From Larix kaempferi (lineage: Eukaryota > Streptophyta > Pinopsida > Pinales > Pinaceae), in assembly GCA_027924585.1 (NCBI GenBank), contig BSBM01000826.1:13547501-13611500 (forward strand): DNA of 64,000 bases, read 5' to 3'. Under the pieces are notes generated by a model, which saw only the letters and a program-made list of their open reading frames with translations, had not been told where the DNA came from and searched no databases. This document shows, piece by piece, positions 36,868 to 48,335 of the stretch. Every line of letters begins with the position of its first letter. The stretch's first letter is position 1. The position numbers and the translations under genes were made by a program.

Positions 36868-38354
36868 TGTTGGTCGCAGCTATCTTCATTCTTAGACTGA
36901 CCTGGGTTCTGCATAGTTCAGAGACCCAACAAAACCCCCTTTTTCACGGGCCCTTTCGGCAACAGTCTATGAATAGACTGAGGTCTCACCCGAGGCGAAG
37001 TTATGGAGTGGTTTTAGAAGAAACTTTTTGTAACCCAATGATGCACGGCTAGAGAAAATATTTTTTGAGCAGAGTCACACCAACTCCGCATCCACTTCTA
37101 ATATTTCAGTGCACTTCGGACTGCGCACTAGCAATAGTTATCCACACTGCACTACCACAACGCAACTCTAGGACTGCACTTCTAGGAAGTCACATTCGCT
37201 ATAGGATGCGCTGAATAGTATTACTTCACATTTGCTTAAGGATATGTAATTTACCATATCATAACAGTGCGACTAAGTGATTGTGTACTTTGCTATTCTA
37301 GCAATACATACTCTGCTAAATTACTGTTAGTCCTTAGATGCTCGACTATTCAACTACGCATTCATCATATTCACTAACACTTAGCATATTCAGTTATATG
37401 TGTGCAATAATTAACGTATTATTCGCATCATCCATACCAGTGAAAATACATATAAAAGCATGAACATACATAAACATGAAATAATCACATAGATGCAATC
37501 AGACAACTCAGGTATTTACGTGGTTCACCCACCAAATGGGAGCTACGTCCACGGAACCATTGTTTCTATTAATGGGAAGGGTTAACAGTTCCAGTCTGCG
37601 CACACATCTGCAGACTCTTCTCTACAATAGGTCTCTGCGCACATAGCTGTAGAGTCTTTCTCTCTCAAAGATCCCCTAGCACAGATCTTACAATGATAAT
37701 CTTATCAATATAGAAAAATCTAACCCTTCCCTATGCAAAATTGCCCCTTTTATAGAATGTTCCCGAAGGTCACATCTTTACAATAGTTATGGGACGAAAC
37801 CCCATAGTACCCTTAACCCCCCAAAACGGTGCGGTTACCCTGCTAACCATCCTTTCCATAAATTCTCAGCTACTTCGCTGGTCCTTGGTCGTCCGTTGCA
37901 CTTCTCGCCTCATCAACGTTGTTCCTGTAACTGTTAGGTCAACGCTTATTCTTTAACTGCTCCAACTACCCTGGATGTCCTTTGCACTTCTGCCTTTACT
38001 AAGGAAGCAGGCCCTTATCCTCCATATTCTGGTTGCTCCAGACCCTGTTCCCGAGAATCACGGAGTTGCTTCTCCCCAAAATAGGCCAGTACCAGGCCTC
38101 ACCGACTTCGTACTTTTGCCTAAAAACTGTTGCACTTGAGCTATGCTTCGACAAAACTTCGCTAATCTTGAACTTCGCTTTACCAAAACTGCGCTTAACT
38201 TGGACTTCGATTTACCAAAAATGCGCTTAACTTGGACTTCGATTTACCAAAACTGCGCTTAACTTGGACTTCACTTTACCAAAAATGTGCTTACCTTGGA
38301 CTTCGCTTTACCAAAACTGCGCCACTTGGGCCTCTCCCAAAACTGGTTGTCACA
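36868..38354 (-). repeat. GY-A 5' LTR (about 1.49 kb)
   Basis: On the - strand it ends GCGACCAACA beside the primer site. Its other boundary is set where copia RNase H sequence of CO-2 begins, at TGTGACAACC. It shares with the GY-D LTR a block around CCCTTTCGGCAACA and GAGGTCTCACCCGAGG (36955-37000 versus 53765-53813), and a more worn block with CTGCAGA and GGTCTCTGC (near 37610 and 54550). The partner 3' LTR is outside the window. Confidence 0.75.
38126..38325. repeat. 32-bp tandem repeats in GY-A LTR
   Basis: About six units of 32 bp of the form TGCGCTTAACTTGGACTTCG plus ATTTACCAAAAA occur. The clearest starts are 38190, 38222, 38254 and 38286. Confidence 0.88.
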
Positions 38355-38877
38355 GAGAATACAAGTCACCTCTAACTCAATATCGAACAAACCTGCAAGA
38401 AAATTTTGAAGTCACACTACCTCGTAGCTTGCCGAACAAGATTCCATATACTCTGCTTTGGTTATAATGAGTGCCACACTCTTCTACTTCCTACTGAACC
38501 ATGAGATCATAACAAATCCCAAACTAAAACAACACCCTGATCTGCTCTTTCTATATATGACACCACCGACCCAATATGCATAAACATAACCCCACAGGTT
38601 AATCCTCTGATCTGATGCATATCTAAGGCCATAATCAATTGTACCCCTCTAGTACCTCAACACATGCTTTGCCGCAACTAGATGAACACATCTTATCTCA
38701 ACCATGTACTGACTCATTGTGTTCAATTCAAAGCATAAATATGGCCTCGTGTTCGTTAACTACATGAACGGACCAATCATCTGCTTTTATACCATGGCAT
38801 CCACCATCTCTCAAGAAGTATCATACAACAACTTCAGATTTGATTCCATAGGTGTGGTCATGTCCTTGCAATCCATC
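38355..38877 (-). pseudogene. CO-2 RNase H fragment
   Basis: Read downward from 38877, this aligns with CO-1 RNase H (26611 to about 26075). Landmarks are the ATCCA/DCKDMT start, the TKAEYMESCSASYEVV region and LFDIELEVTCILCDN at the low end. It is full of stops. Its high end joins, across DT, to the CO-2 RT fragment at 45540. Its low end stops abruptly at the GY-A LTR. Confidence 0.85.
38870..38877. repeat. DT target site duplication, left copy
   Basis: AATCCATC lies next to the left terminal repeat of DT and is repeated at 45532-45539. The CO-1 homologue has a single copy of the matching sequence (AGTCCATC, near 26601-26608), which is the expected empty site. Confidence 0.9.
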
Positions 38878-40079
38878 CACGGGGGGTTCACTTAGTGAAC
38901 TTGTTACATAGCACCATCGTTCGCAGGATATTAAAGAATATCCCTAATTTCACTAAATATTGGAAAATGCCTCCTAAAATTGTATTGTTGAACCCCCCTC
39001 CCAATATACCTTTCCAATTAAGAAAACCCCTATTTTCACCAGATATTGTAGATATCCATTTTTATCAACCCATTTTTAATACCTCCTTTATATCATATTA
39101 TCAAGGTGTAACAAACAAGATCCCTAATGCATCTTAGTATAAAGCAAACAAGATGCTAAATAAAGTAGTAGTATACTACTATCAATGATCCCACTGAGAT
39201 TGCAGGGGCGATTGATCAATTTGTAGCATTGGATAGTGGAAGACCCAATGAAATAGTAATGGGGAAGGTAAAATGAGTAAAAGGAAACCCATCAAGAGAT
39301 CAATGTAACAAAGAATGTAAAAGACAGATAGTCCAATAGTCAATGCAATGCTTAGAAAAGAGGAGAATTACGGATGTTTCAAACCACAACCTACCAATCT
39401 ACAAATTTCATATCATGTAAATACAAATATAGCCATAAAGATCTCATGTTTTCTATAAGCTTAATAAATTAAACTCCATAAAAATACAAAATTGAAACCC
39501 TTTCGTGGATGGACTTCCCTACCTTCCTATCAAAACAAGCATCATTGATGTTTGAACCCAAATGAACATAGAAAACTTCCTCTTACTTTCCAATAACACC
39601 ATATGATCCTGTGCATATCTTGGATTTGGGTCATTCACAAGATTCAATGAATTGCCTTCACTTCCTCTACATTTATTCTTGCAATCAAGGGAATTAGCAA
39701 CATTTAGTTACCTTTTCATCAGTTAATATATCTAATTCATTTTATCTTTACGAGAGAGGAAAAAATATCCATTGTTAAGTTTCAATCATGCAATAGATAT
39801 AAAGATACACAGATAGTGAAACTTATATGATGCCATTTCATGGTAATGATAACACATAAGGTATGTAAACAAGGATTTAGATTTTCACCTATGTTCATGT
39901 CAGTTCCAATACAATATTAAGAAGGATTCCTTGCATATAAGAATGGAAATTTCAATTACGAGTGTGCCAAATATAACTCAATATATTCAATATAGGTATT
40001 CAAGGAAATTCAAGGGCCAATTCATGATTGGGTTTCGAATTTAGGAAACACCAAAAGCGGGGAAATCAAACGAATTTTA

Positions 40080-40410
40080 AATAAATCAAAATAATATAAT
40101 GAATTCATTTCATCATTTGATCGAACCCTGTAATCGAAGGTACAGATTTGATCCCCGTTTGATCAAATCGATTCCAAATTGGGTCAGTATTATAAATACC
40201 GATTGGTAGTGATAGATTTCAAATCGATCCCGATTGATAATGGAAACATTGTAACTGTGTATGAAATCCAACACCGGAAATAATGAAATTAATTCGTTTT
40301 ATCATTGGATCAAACCCTGTAATCGATGATATAGAGTCGATCTCTGTTTGATCAATTCGATTTCAAATTGGGCCAGTAATATAAACACTGATTGATGAAA
40401 ATAGAATGAT
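40080..40410. repeat. About 188-bp diverged direct repeat inside DT
   Basis: Two neighbouring copies share GAACCCTGTAATCGA-like text and CGATTYCAAATTGGGYCAGT. The offset is about 188 bp (near 40123 and 40311). Confidence 0.75.
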
Positions 40411-40747
40411 TCTATAACTCTCTTGCCTATCCTTGAAATTGATATGCCACGTTTCACTATTTAAATCCCGCCCGATCAAAACTAGTTTAATTATACCAAA
40501 CATGGGGAATAAAATTAAATGAGATTTATGGCGATAAAACATTTTTTTTAACGTACCAGTTAATTATCATAATTTTTTTTTACCTAAACCTACTATAAAA
40601 AAAATTCTACTTAATTTAATCTTTAAAAAGAAAACAAGAGAATCATATCTAATCCACGAGATCATCTCACAAATAATTTCATTCAGAATTCAACAAATTT
40701 CGAAAAAACCCTTTGGAAGGAGGATTACAAAATTTGAAGGTCAACGG

Positions 40748-41086
40748 TTGGGGTCAATGTGGAGGAACAACAAAATCTTCTTTACTTTCCTTTGCCATAT
40801 TAGCAAAGTTGAATCTCAAAAAATAATTGTGTTTAGGTTATCCTTCAACTTCCCCGTCCACCAAGTCTATGAATTAGAAGTAAAAATTATGGAATTCTCG
40901 GCCGCCGAAGAGTCCTATCCAACTCTGTTGCACATTGTAAACATGTTATATGAAAGCATGAAACATAAGATTGAACATAGCCGCACTCTGGATGTAGCCG
41001 CTAAGGATTTGCATATATTATTAAGATTACATACTCGCGTGGGAAGTGGAGAAAGAGTAAGTATTGTATACATTATTAAAAATTAG
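40748..41086 (+). pseudogene. Exon-like open frame inside DT, family not recognised
   Basis: A 112-codon frame begins at 40748. Its later part (about 40890-41060) is gene-like: MEFSAAEESYPTLLHIVNML, then YESMKHKIEHSRTLDVAAKD and LHILLRLHTRVGSGE. It is followed by GAAAGA-GTAAGT at 41052-41063, a strong plant 5' splice site. A candidate acceptor (TTTGCAG) lies near 41136. I do not recognise the protein. It may be a captured host exon, as in Pack-type transposons, or chance. Base composition here is less AT-rich than in the flanking DT sequence. Confidence 0.35.
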
Positions 41087-43639
41087 CTGCAGTTTGGATG
41101 TGATGTAATAGCTAGTAATGGCCAATGATTTGCAGGTGTGCATTACACATCAATCTTCAATCATCAACAGCAACTGATACGTCAGCCAACGGAAGGGAAG
41201 AAAAAATACGTATTGGATATACCTTCAGACAAGTATTAAAAACTATGACGGGAGATGTAATCTCGTGAATGTCAAATCTACGGTCTGAAATTTTTTATGC
41301 CCAAAGTAGAAGCTGTTCCATATTATCTATCTAAAATTATTATTCCTGACAACTAGCATCTTCCTGGAAGATTACTCTGCAACTAAAAAGAGACACTTGG
41401 TAACCAGAGACGTGTCCATTTTATGACCAACTGTCAAATACATAGAAAGGAAATAACGTTCTACAGGCCGTCAAATCATACCTTTTTATAAGATGTTGAC
41501 CCTAATTGCCGATCTCCCTAGTGAGTCAGGCATCCAGGTGGATATGTAATCCTTGTCAATATTATCTTGAATTTTAATATAATTATGTTACTGTCTATTA
41601 TTTAACTAAAAAATAAAAAGAAAGAAAACTAAAATAGATGGAGTAATCTTCCACTAGGTATGATGGTCATCCTAATGCTTAGTAGCTACATCAACATCTC
41701 CCTCCGCTTTTACTTAACTTCTAGGTGGCAGCATAGGTAGCAGAGACAATTATAGCTAGTACCACGAATGACCACGGTTCACCCCACTAAATAAAATCAA
41801 CGGTCCACATCTTATAGCAGCAGTAGTGTTTATCGACGGGGTCCTAAGGTTTAAGTTGCCATAAATGGTGGAGATTTCCCCCTATAAATTAATATACAGC
41901 CAAGGATCTTTCGTGGGAGGTAAGCAATGGCCAGGGCCCGAAAAATGCTAAAGACCATACATGATGAAGTTTTATCCCGCAAGATAAGGTCTCTATTGGG
42001 GTAGTATCTGAGAATATGTCTAAGCTCACATTATAAACGTAATTAATCAACAATCAGCTCGTCAACTTCAGAAAAAGGTGCATCTATCAGTAAGTATGGT
42101 CCGTTGTTTCAAAATATCCAACCAAGAAGGCATAGGCACCTTAAATGAGTGCCTCGACACTGGGATTGAACCTACCTGGCATTGCTACTTGGATCGATTA
42201 GTCCTTAAGATGGTAAATCTGGTAGGCAGGAAATGGGGTTACCACGCTGGAAACTCAATTGTGAATCTGATAAAGAACCCAACTTCACATCCAAAGTTAC
42301 GCTTTACTTTAAAAATAATGGAATTTTAAAACGTTTTACACTAGTGATGCAAACAGTGTACACTATGGTACATTAAAGGTTGAGCTTATTTGATCAACAC
42401 GAACTAAATATCCAGTGAAATAACAAATTTGCACAGAAACTTATACCATAAGTGCCAGTTATTTTTGTTGAAGTAGGAAAAGAGTTCGCTACAGTGTTTC
42501 GTGAAATACCCTTTAAAGCAGTAGTAAAATGGTCGATCTTGAACGAAAAAACCTGGACGGGTAGATAGGCTAACCTCTGCAAATCCTGCATATCAAAACA
42601 TTCGTTATTAAAGTCAACCCTTAACCGGACTAGCGTAACAGACTGAAGATAAAATGGGTATAAGAAGCATACCGGAAGGAGAAATCCCAAATTGGTTCAC
42701 GTCGAGTCAACCCAGGAGATGAGTAACCATTTGCATGCAACAGAGTCTCGCAGAGAAAGAACCCTCCAGGCTCATTGAACAAACCCTAGAAAATTCGAAG
42801 GAGTGAGTTTGAAAGAGTGAGTTGCATTCCAATCTTTCACCATAGTCGAGATTAAATTAATGTGAGTACGAATTCTAGGAGCTGGATATCTACCATGCCA
42901 CATGTAGGCTAGTAGGTCGAGGTTTCCATCAATTCTACTATCCATTTATTGTAGTAGTGTACATATATTAAAAGCTGAGATCCTCCAAGAAATCCAATGA
43001 GTGGCAAAATTTATTTCAGACCACTTTTTTATACTTGCAGAAGGCACCATATATCGAAATCGATTGATATCCAAAATTTCTTTGACATTAAAAACTATAA
43101 TCAAATTACAAAAATGAAATTTGTATCTGTATGTTTAACATTAGAATAAAAAATAAAAAATCTTTTCACATTTATGAGCTCGTCCGGCTAGCTATATCGT
43201 CCAGCTTTGCCTCGGTCCTTCCACGCTTGTTCTGATTTGCAATTAAAACTGCACAATCATAATCTGTCCAGCTCGTTAGAGTTGCAATTATGTTTTACAA
43301 ACCGGGTTAAAGATCCAAAAGGTTAATACATGGCTGAGATTTAAATGTATACTGTGACGAGATCTACAGGTGGATTAAATACCTCATATGTACTTTGAGT
43401 ACATTAAATTCTACCAACAGAAGTCTAAAACCTCCTTCGGTAAAAGTGTATAGTGTTTCAATATCCAGATTAGTTCATGATAAAAAATATTAAATTTAAT
43501 TAAGTGTTCTATGTGGATCACCCACTAATACTATATTCGTACAACACTTTGTTTCCAAAATGATCAGACGATAGCTGGAGCACGAACAACTATTGTTGTA
43601 GCAACTTAGTTTTTGGTGCACTCACATCCATATGACGAG

Positions 43640-44510
43640 AAAATGTAAAGGATTAGATTCTGTAATAAGTAAAAAACAATGAATAATGGGTTTGGTTTTA
43701 ATAACTAAGACTAATTTATTATCATAATAATGATAAAATAATAATCTATAGTTTTTGTTATTGTTTACTTGCTTTATTATTATATTAATTTATAATTTAT
43801 TATATTAATAAAAAGTTAATAAAGAGAAATTTACTTTATTTATTAGAACTCTAATAAAGGAAAGTTAAGCAGCAAATTGAAGTTTAGTTTGATATTTGTG
43901 ACATTGTGAAAACACAATTTTTTTTTAAACAAGAAAACACATCTATTTAATTATTTAATATATTTAAAATTTAATAATAAAAAGAAATTAAGAAAATTGT
44001 GATTAGATAACATTGAAACAAATACTTCTTATACATTAAATAAAAAAAAAATTTTCCAGCGAAAAAAATCTACTATTGATATTCATTGTATGAATCAAAT
44101 AGTACAAAGAAGAACCAGTCTCTATTGACATATCAAGATCATTTTGTACATCTAGTCTATGATCTAGATCTCTTATAACAAATGTGATTTATAAACATAA
44201 CAAATGTGATTTAATAATATTGAAATAAATAATGTTTATATATTAAATAAATTTTTATTTAGTTTAATATTTGAAAAAAATAAATACATTTAAATTCAAA
44301 CCCTATATCAATAAATAAATAAATTGCTAATAATCCAAATATTATTTATTTGAAGTTTTCAAAATTTAATATTTTTATTTATATTAAAAAAAACAAAATA
44401 AAAACAACTATTCTATATTTTATTTAGAAAATATTAATGTATAAATGTATAACTATCTATAATAAATAAAAAAATAAAAAAAACTCCTCAAGGAATTGTT
44501 ATCATCAAGA
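43640..44510. other. Very AT-rich tract inside DT
   Basis: Nearly 0.9 kb is made mostly of A, T and short poly-A or poly-T runs, with many TAATAAA-like words. No gene is visible. The rest of DT outside the entries above (39140-40080, 41140-43640, 44510-45520) likewise shows only short unsupported frames. Confidence 0.6.
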
Positions 44511-45531
44511 CAATATTGAATTACAACCTTAGGGATTGGCACATTGAAGCCAATGAGGATTGGAATGACATGTTGTCAAAACTCCTCGATATACAATCTT
44601 TTGAGGGAGGTAAGCCAAATACACGCCAAATATGTGAATAGACCTTAGAACCATACATAATGATTAAATATACACAAGTAGGCGAAGAGATGGTGAGGTA
44701 ACAACTAATGTGCTTGCTAATTTGATGATAGACATGGAAATGTGATTTTGATTTCGATAGTGTAAGGCATACCCTTAATGCCATCAATAGCTTATTGCTC
44801 AATTTCGCTTATTGCTCAATTTCATTTTTTTGGATAAGAATACATTGTTGTGACTCTAGATGATTTGATGGGAAAATATTTGAAATTTTTTAGCATGATT
44901 AATGTGTCACCTATACTTGCCCCTATAAAATGTCAATATTTTTGTTGCAAGATGAAACATGATGATCAAAAGACAATCAATATCTTGACGAGATCACATA
45001 TCACTCATATGATAATGTGATGATAACATGAATGTATTTAATGATAACCTTTTGTAGGGTCATCGTGGACTAATATAATCCATGTATTAAATGGATGCTT
45101 TGAAGATATTTCTTGAATTATAGATGATATTTTGGTAATAGTTGCTTATATATTCATGCATGATAGTGATTTTGCCAATGAATCATGATAATATAGTTCA
45201 CAATTTAGAGAGAACAAGAAACCTATGTTCATGATATTGTATTGTTATGCATATGCGATGAGTAAATTGTAAAGTCAACGAATTAGCTTGGATTTTGTTC
45301 ACAAGGTATTCTAGGGTGATTACATGGAAAATCCCTTGTCGACCTCCCCTCCACCGCTTCTGCACAAAATGTAATAAAATATACCCTAAATATTTGTATT
45401 TCCATATAACATAATTAAGCCCCCTTGGCCCCTTAATACAAGGCAATATATTTTCTCATTTTTGTATTATAGTTTATTCCCCAATATGAATGGACGTAAT
45501 AGGATATTGCCTACCAACTGACCCCCCCGTG

Positions 45532-45539
45532 AATCCATC
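45532..45539. repeat. DT target site duplication, right copy
   Basis: AATCCATC follows the CCCCCCGTG right end of DT and matches 38870-38877. Confidence 0.9.
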
Positions 45540-46110
45540 ATCATGAATCTCTACCGTATATTTTCGTTGATTCAGGAAAAGTTCCTCTGGATTCTGCCAC
45601 ACCTCAAGACCTAAGAAATAGTGCATCATACCTAGGTCTTTCATCTCAAACTCTATCGCAATATTCCTCTTCATTTTTGCTATGAGATTCTCATCACCTG
45701 TCAAAAACATATCTAAGGTTTCCCATCATCAACCCCAAAGTAAAGTTTGGAATCCGCTTTACTCTTGGTAAATCCCAAACTCGTCAAAAATCCACCAATC
45801 TTGTCATACCGCGTCTTGGGTTCATGTTTCAAACCATACAAGGCCTTCTTCAATTTACACACATGTGTCTTCCTATTATGTGTCTCAAATCCTATTGGAT
45901 TATCCATATACACTTCCTTCTACTACACCATTCATGAAGGTTGTCTTCACGTACATATTTCACTTCATCACTGCAATTTTCGTAAGTATAGATCTACTTG
46001 AAGTGTATCTTTCTACAGGAGAAACAACGTCTTTTCATAATCGAATCCCTCTTTCTAAGAGAAACCATGAACCTTTCCTTGTACTTCTGTAGTATGCTTG
46101 ATTTTGTAAA
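45540..46110 (-). pseudogene. CO-2 copia reverse transcriptase fragment
   Basis: Read downward: NPIGFETHNRKTHVC, LKKALYGLKHEPKTRYDKIG and TSLGFTKSKADSKLYF. Then, with the YVDD region deleted or frame-broken near 45713, FLTGDENLIAKMKRNIAIEF and DLGMMHYFLGLEVW follow. It aligns with CO-1 RT at 27085-26648. The loss of the YVDD segment makes it inactive. It ends at the DT insertion. Confidence 0.88.
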
Positions 46111-46139
46111 TTTGCCTGAACCTTCATCACTTGCTCTTT

Positions 46140-46660
46140 GGAACAAGTCTTATCATTTTTCTTTTGTAGGTCATAGCATACGATCTTTCCTACAAGTCCA
46201 AGTTAGTCATATGATTAGTATCATTCCATGTAATGACAAATTATTATGCTTAATGTACACAGTCATGTAACAGATGCATCTTAGCCAATGCATAAACACA
46301 ACACTCATCCATATCCCGTATACACACGATAGCTATATAGATGCCTTCCATCTCTACCAAAACATACTATTAAGAGTGTGCACTGCTCTCAACATGTTAG
46401 CAAAGAGGTTTCATCCTAGACTAGATCCATCTAGGGCTCATGGGATGTTGTGCAAACCTATAGGCCACTTACCCATAACATGCTCTACATGAGCCTACTG
46501 CTAGTCAATCTTAGTCATATATAAGTGCGTAAAAGAAAATTGTATCACAAATATACATGTAATCGTTATGATCAATATCTTTCAAAATAATCAGAAATTC
46601 AAATAATACTTATATTTCATGTGTTTTGTAGGCTCCCTCTTGGTTTCTTCCTCCTTGTAG
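46140..46660 (-). other. Conserved non-coding block of CO-2 (shared with CO-1)
   Basis: Similar over several hundred bases to about 27370-27900 in CO-1. On the - strand it ends with a TTGTAG-GAAAGATCGTATGC junction just before RT, which resembles a splice acceptor. No protein-coding signal is seen. Confidence 0.65.
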
Positions 46661-46899
46661 AAATTACTGGAGTTTCTGGAAGCGTACTCTACTTCATCAT
46701 ATGATTATGGAGACCTTGATCTTCTTCATCTAGTCTGGAACTTTATGAAGTCTTCATCCTTGGTCCTCATGTAGTGGATTCAAGATCTATTTTTTGCTTG
46801 GAAACAAAGTCTTCATATACACTATCATGTTTTGTCTAGATCTTGGGTAGACTAGTTACCATTTTTCTTACAATCGGTAAATCATTGTATATATATGCA

Positions 46900-47900
46900 A
46901 ACCTTTTGTACCATAGTTCACTTGGTTCTATAGTGTCATGAACCAATGCTTGATTTGGTTGACATGTCTCCCTCTTACTGTATCATCAAAATTTGAAGAC
47001 ATATTCTTCATCGCTTGAGTAATCTTCCCTTTCTCTCTTCTTAACTGGTTCATCATCTTCTGCAACATGAGCATGATACCTTTCCTTCTTTCCTTTCTTG
47101 TTGTTGCCTTTCTCCTTAGGACAATTTCTAGCAATGTGTATCATCTCATCACAATTGTAGCATTTGAAGTTTAAGTAGTCTCTAGGAGGTCTTTGATTCT
47201 TGCTGAATCTTCTAGACTTATGATGGTGATATTATTTCTTGATCCTCTTAGTATGAGCTTCTAGGGCTTGATTATATTCTTCACCTAACTTGTCTTCTCT
47301 GGATTCAATCCTTGCTTCTTCCTGAGTGCAAGTTTCGGAAAGTGCAATGAATCTGATAAGTTTCTTTCTGGAACATATTCCTTGAATAAATGACTCCCAA
47401 GATCCTGGAAGACCATTCAAGGTGGCCATTACAAGTTCTACATTCTCGACATGGTCTCCAATAGCCTCTAGTTTATCTATGATATGGGAGACCCTTGTGA
47501 AATAAGATTGAATGCTTTCACGGCTTTGCTTCTTCACACTCTTGCGCTGAGTTCTCAAGGTCATCTTTCTATTAATGTTCTTTCATTCAAACAATATCTT
47601 CAGTGCATCAAGCATCTCTTTTGGAGATTGTAGAGATGAGATGTGAGGGATCAAGTGATCCTTGATGGAATTAGCAATGATCCTCTTGGCCTTAATCAAG
47701 TTCTTCTTGTACTTGTATTTGTCTTCATTTCCCTCTAGATCCACAACTTCTTCTTTGATATAATTGTCCAACTCATTCTCTTATAGAATGAGCATTACTC
47801 TATTCTTCTAGGAATAGAAGCTATCTTCCCATTCAGGATTATCCCAAGCTTGGTATGATTTATCATCTTGATAAAATGAGAACCTCAAATGTAGATAGAG
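46900..47900 (-). pseudogene. CO-2 copia gag
   Basis: Read downward: YQDDKSYQAWDNPEWED, then a UBN2-type copia Gag with KRIIANSIKDHLIPHISSLQ, PKEMLDALKILFE, NINRKMTLRTQRKSVKKQSR and SIQSYFTRVSHIIDKLEAIG. ATLNGLPGSWESFIQGI follows. A zinc-knuckle region (CYNCDEMIHIARNC-like on translation near 47110-47160) comes next. Stops at about 47580, 47780 and 47810 break the frame. Confidence 0.85.
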
Positions 47901-48323
47901 ATAATAGGAATTACCAATTGAGATGCTCCAATCAAGTGTTTGCTTCAATGTCTTCTGAGATCTGAATTTAGGATGACCTAGGTTTTGTCAGAGAAACCCT
48001 AATTTTCAACTTCAGGATCTTGAAAAAATGAATGGAGGAAAAGATGCACCTCCCTAAGGAGATTTGAGCAAAGGTACTTTTCTTCAAGAACCATGGACAG
48101 ATATTCCAAAAACCCGATGCCCTAGTTTTCCCGAGCAGCAGTGGTAGGCCAAAAAATGAAATTTCTATGATCTAAATTCCGCGTCCACAAAAAAATGTGC
48201 CGTCCTAGGGTGAGTTTCCTTGACCTCCTTTTTCAGCCAAACTATGGTGAAAATATTCCAGAAAGAGAAATCCTAGTTTTCACTTTCGGCAGTTGCAGTT
48301 GCACAATGTCTTATTTCAGGATA

Positions 48324-48335
48324 GCTTTGAACCCA
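48324..48335 (-). other. CO-2 primer binding site, degenerate
   Basis: On the - strand TGGGTTCAAAGC directly follows the LTR end. It fits a worn Met-type or other tRNA site and keeps the leading TGG. Confidence 0.6.

Larger units (their letters stand above)
21841..38354 (-). mobile_element. GY-A: Athila/Tat-type Ty3/gypsy element, interrupted
   Basis: Reading the - strand from 38354 downward: 5' LTR (36868-38354), primer binding site, leader, gag, protease, RT, RNase H and integrase, then an extra ORF3 cut off at 21841 by TK1. CO-1 splits the integrase. The RT and RNase H resemble the non-chromovirus Athila/Tat group (HPIAFSRRKLSSAEKNYTTTERE, shown here only in part of its length, and VKQLRTTLGHTG). 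The primer site is close to the tRNA-Asp type of Athila. The 3' LTR is not in the window. The element appears inserted into the RNase H of CO-2. It is heavily decayed. Confidence 0.85.
38878..45531. mobile_element. DT: 6.65-kb terminal-inverted-repeat DNA transposon, no transposase seen
   Basis: The left end reads CACGGGGGGTTCACTTAGT. The right end, reverse-complemented, reads CACGGGGGGGTCAGTTGGT; 16 of 19 positions match. An 8-bp duplication AATCCATC flanks the element. Removing 38878-45531 and one duplication makes the CO-2 RT and RNase H contiguous, as they are in CO-1, so the borders are well supported. An 8-bp duplication is typical of hAT and P superfamilies; the end sequence CACGG is unlike CACTA elements, which make 3-bp duplications. 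No frame inside shows a transposase, so DT looks non-autonomous. Orientation is unknown. It contains exon-like and AT-rich segments described separately. Confidence 0.85.

Noticed and set aside
38878-45531. Reading DT as a CACTA (CMC) element because its ends start with CAC
   Set aside because: CACTA elements make 2-3 bp duplications and have CACTA/CACTG ends. Here the duplication is 8 bp and the end is CACGG.
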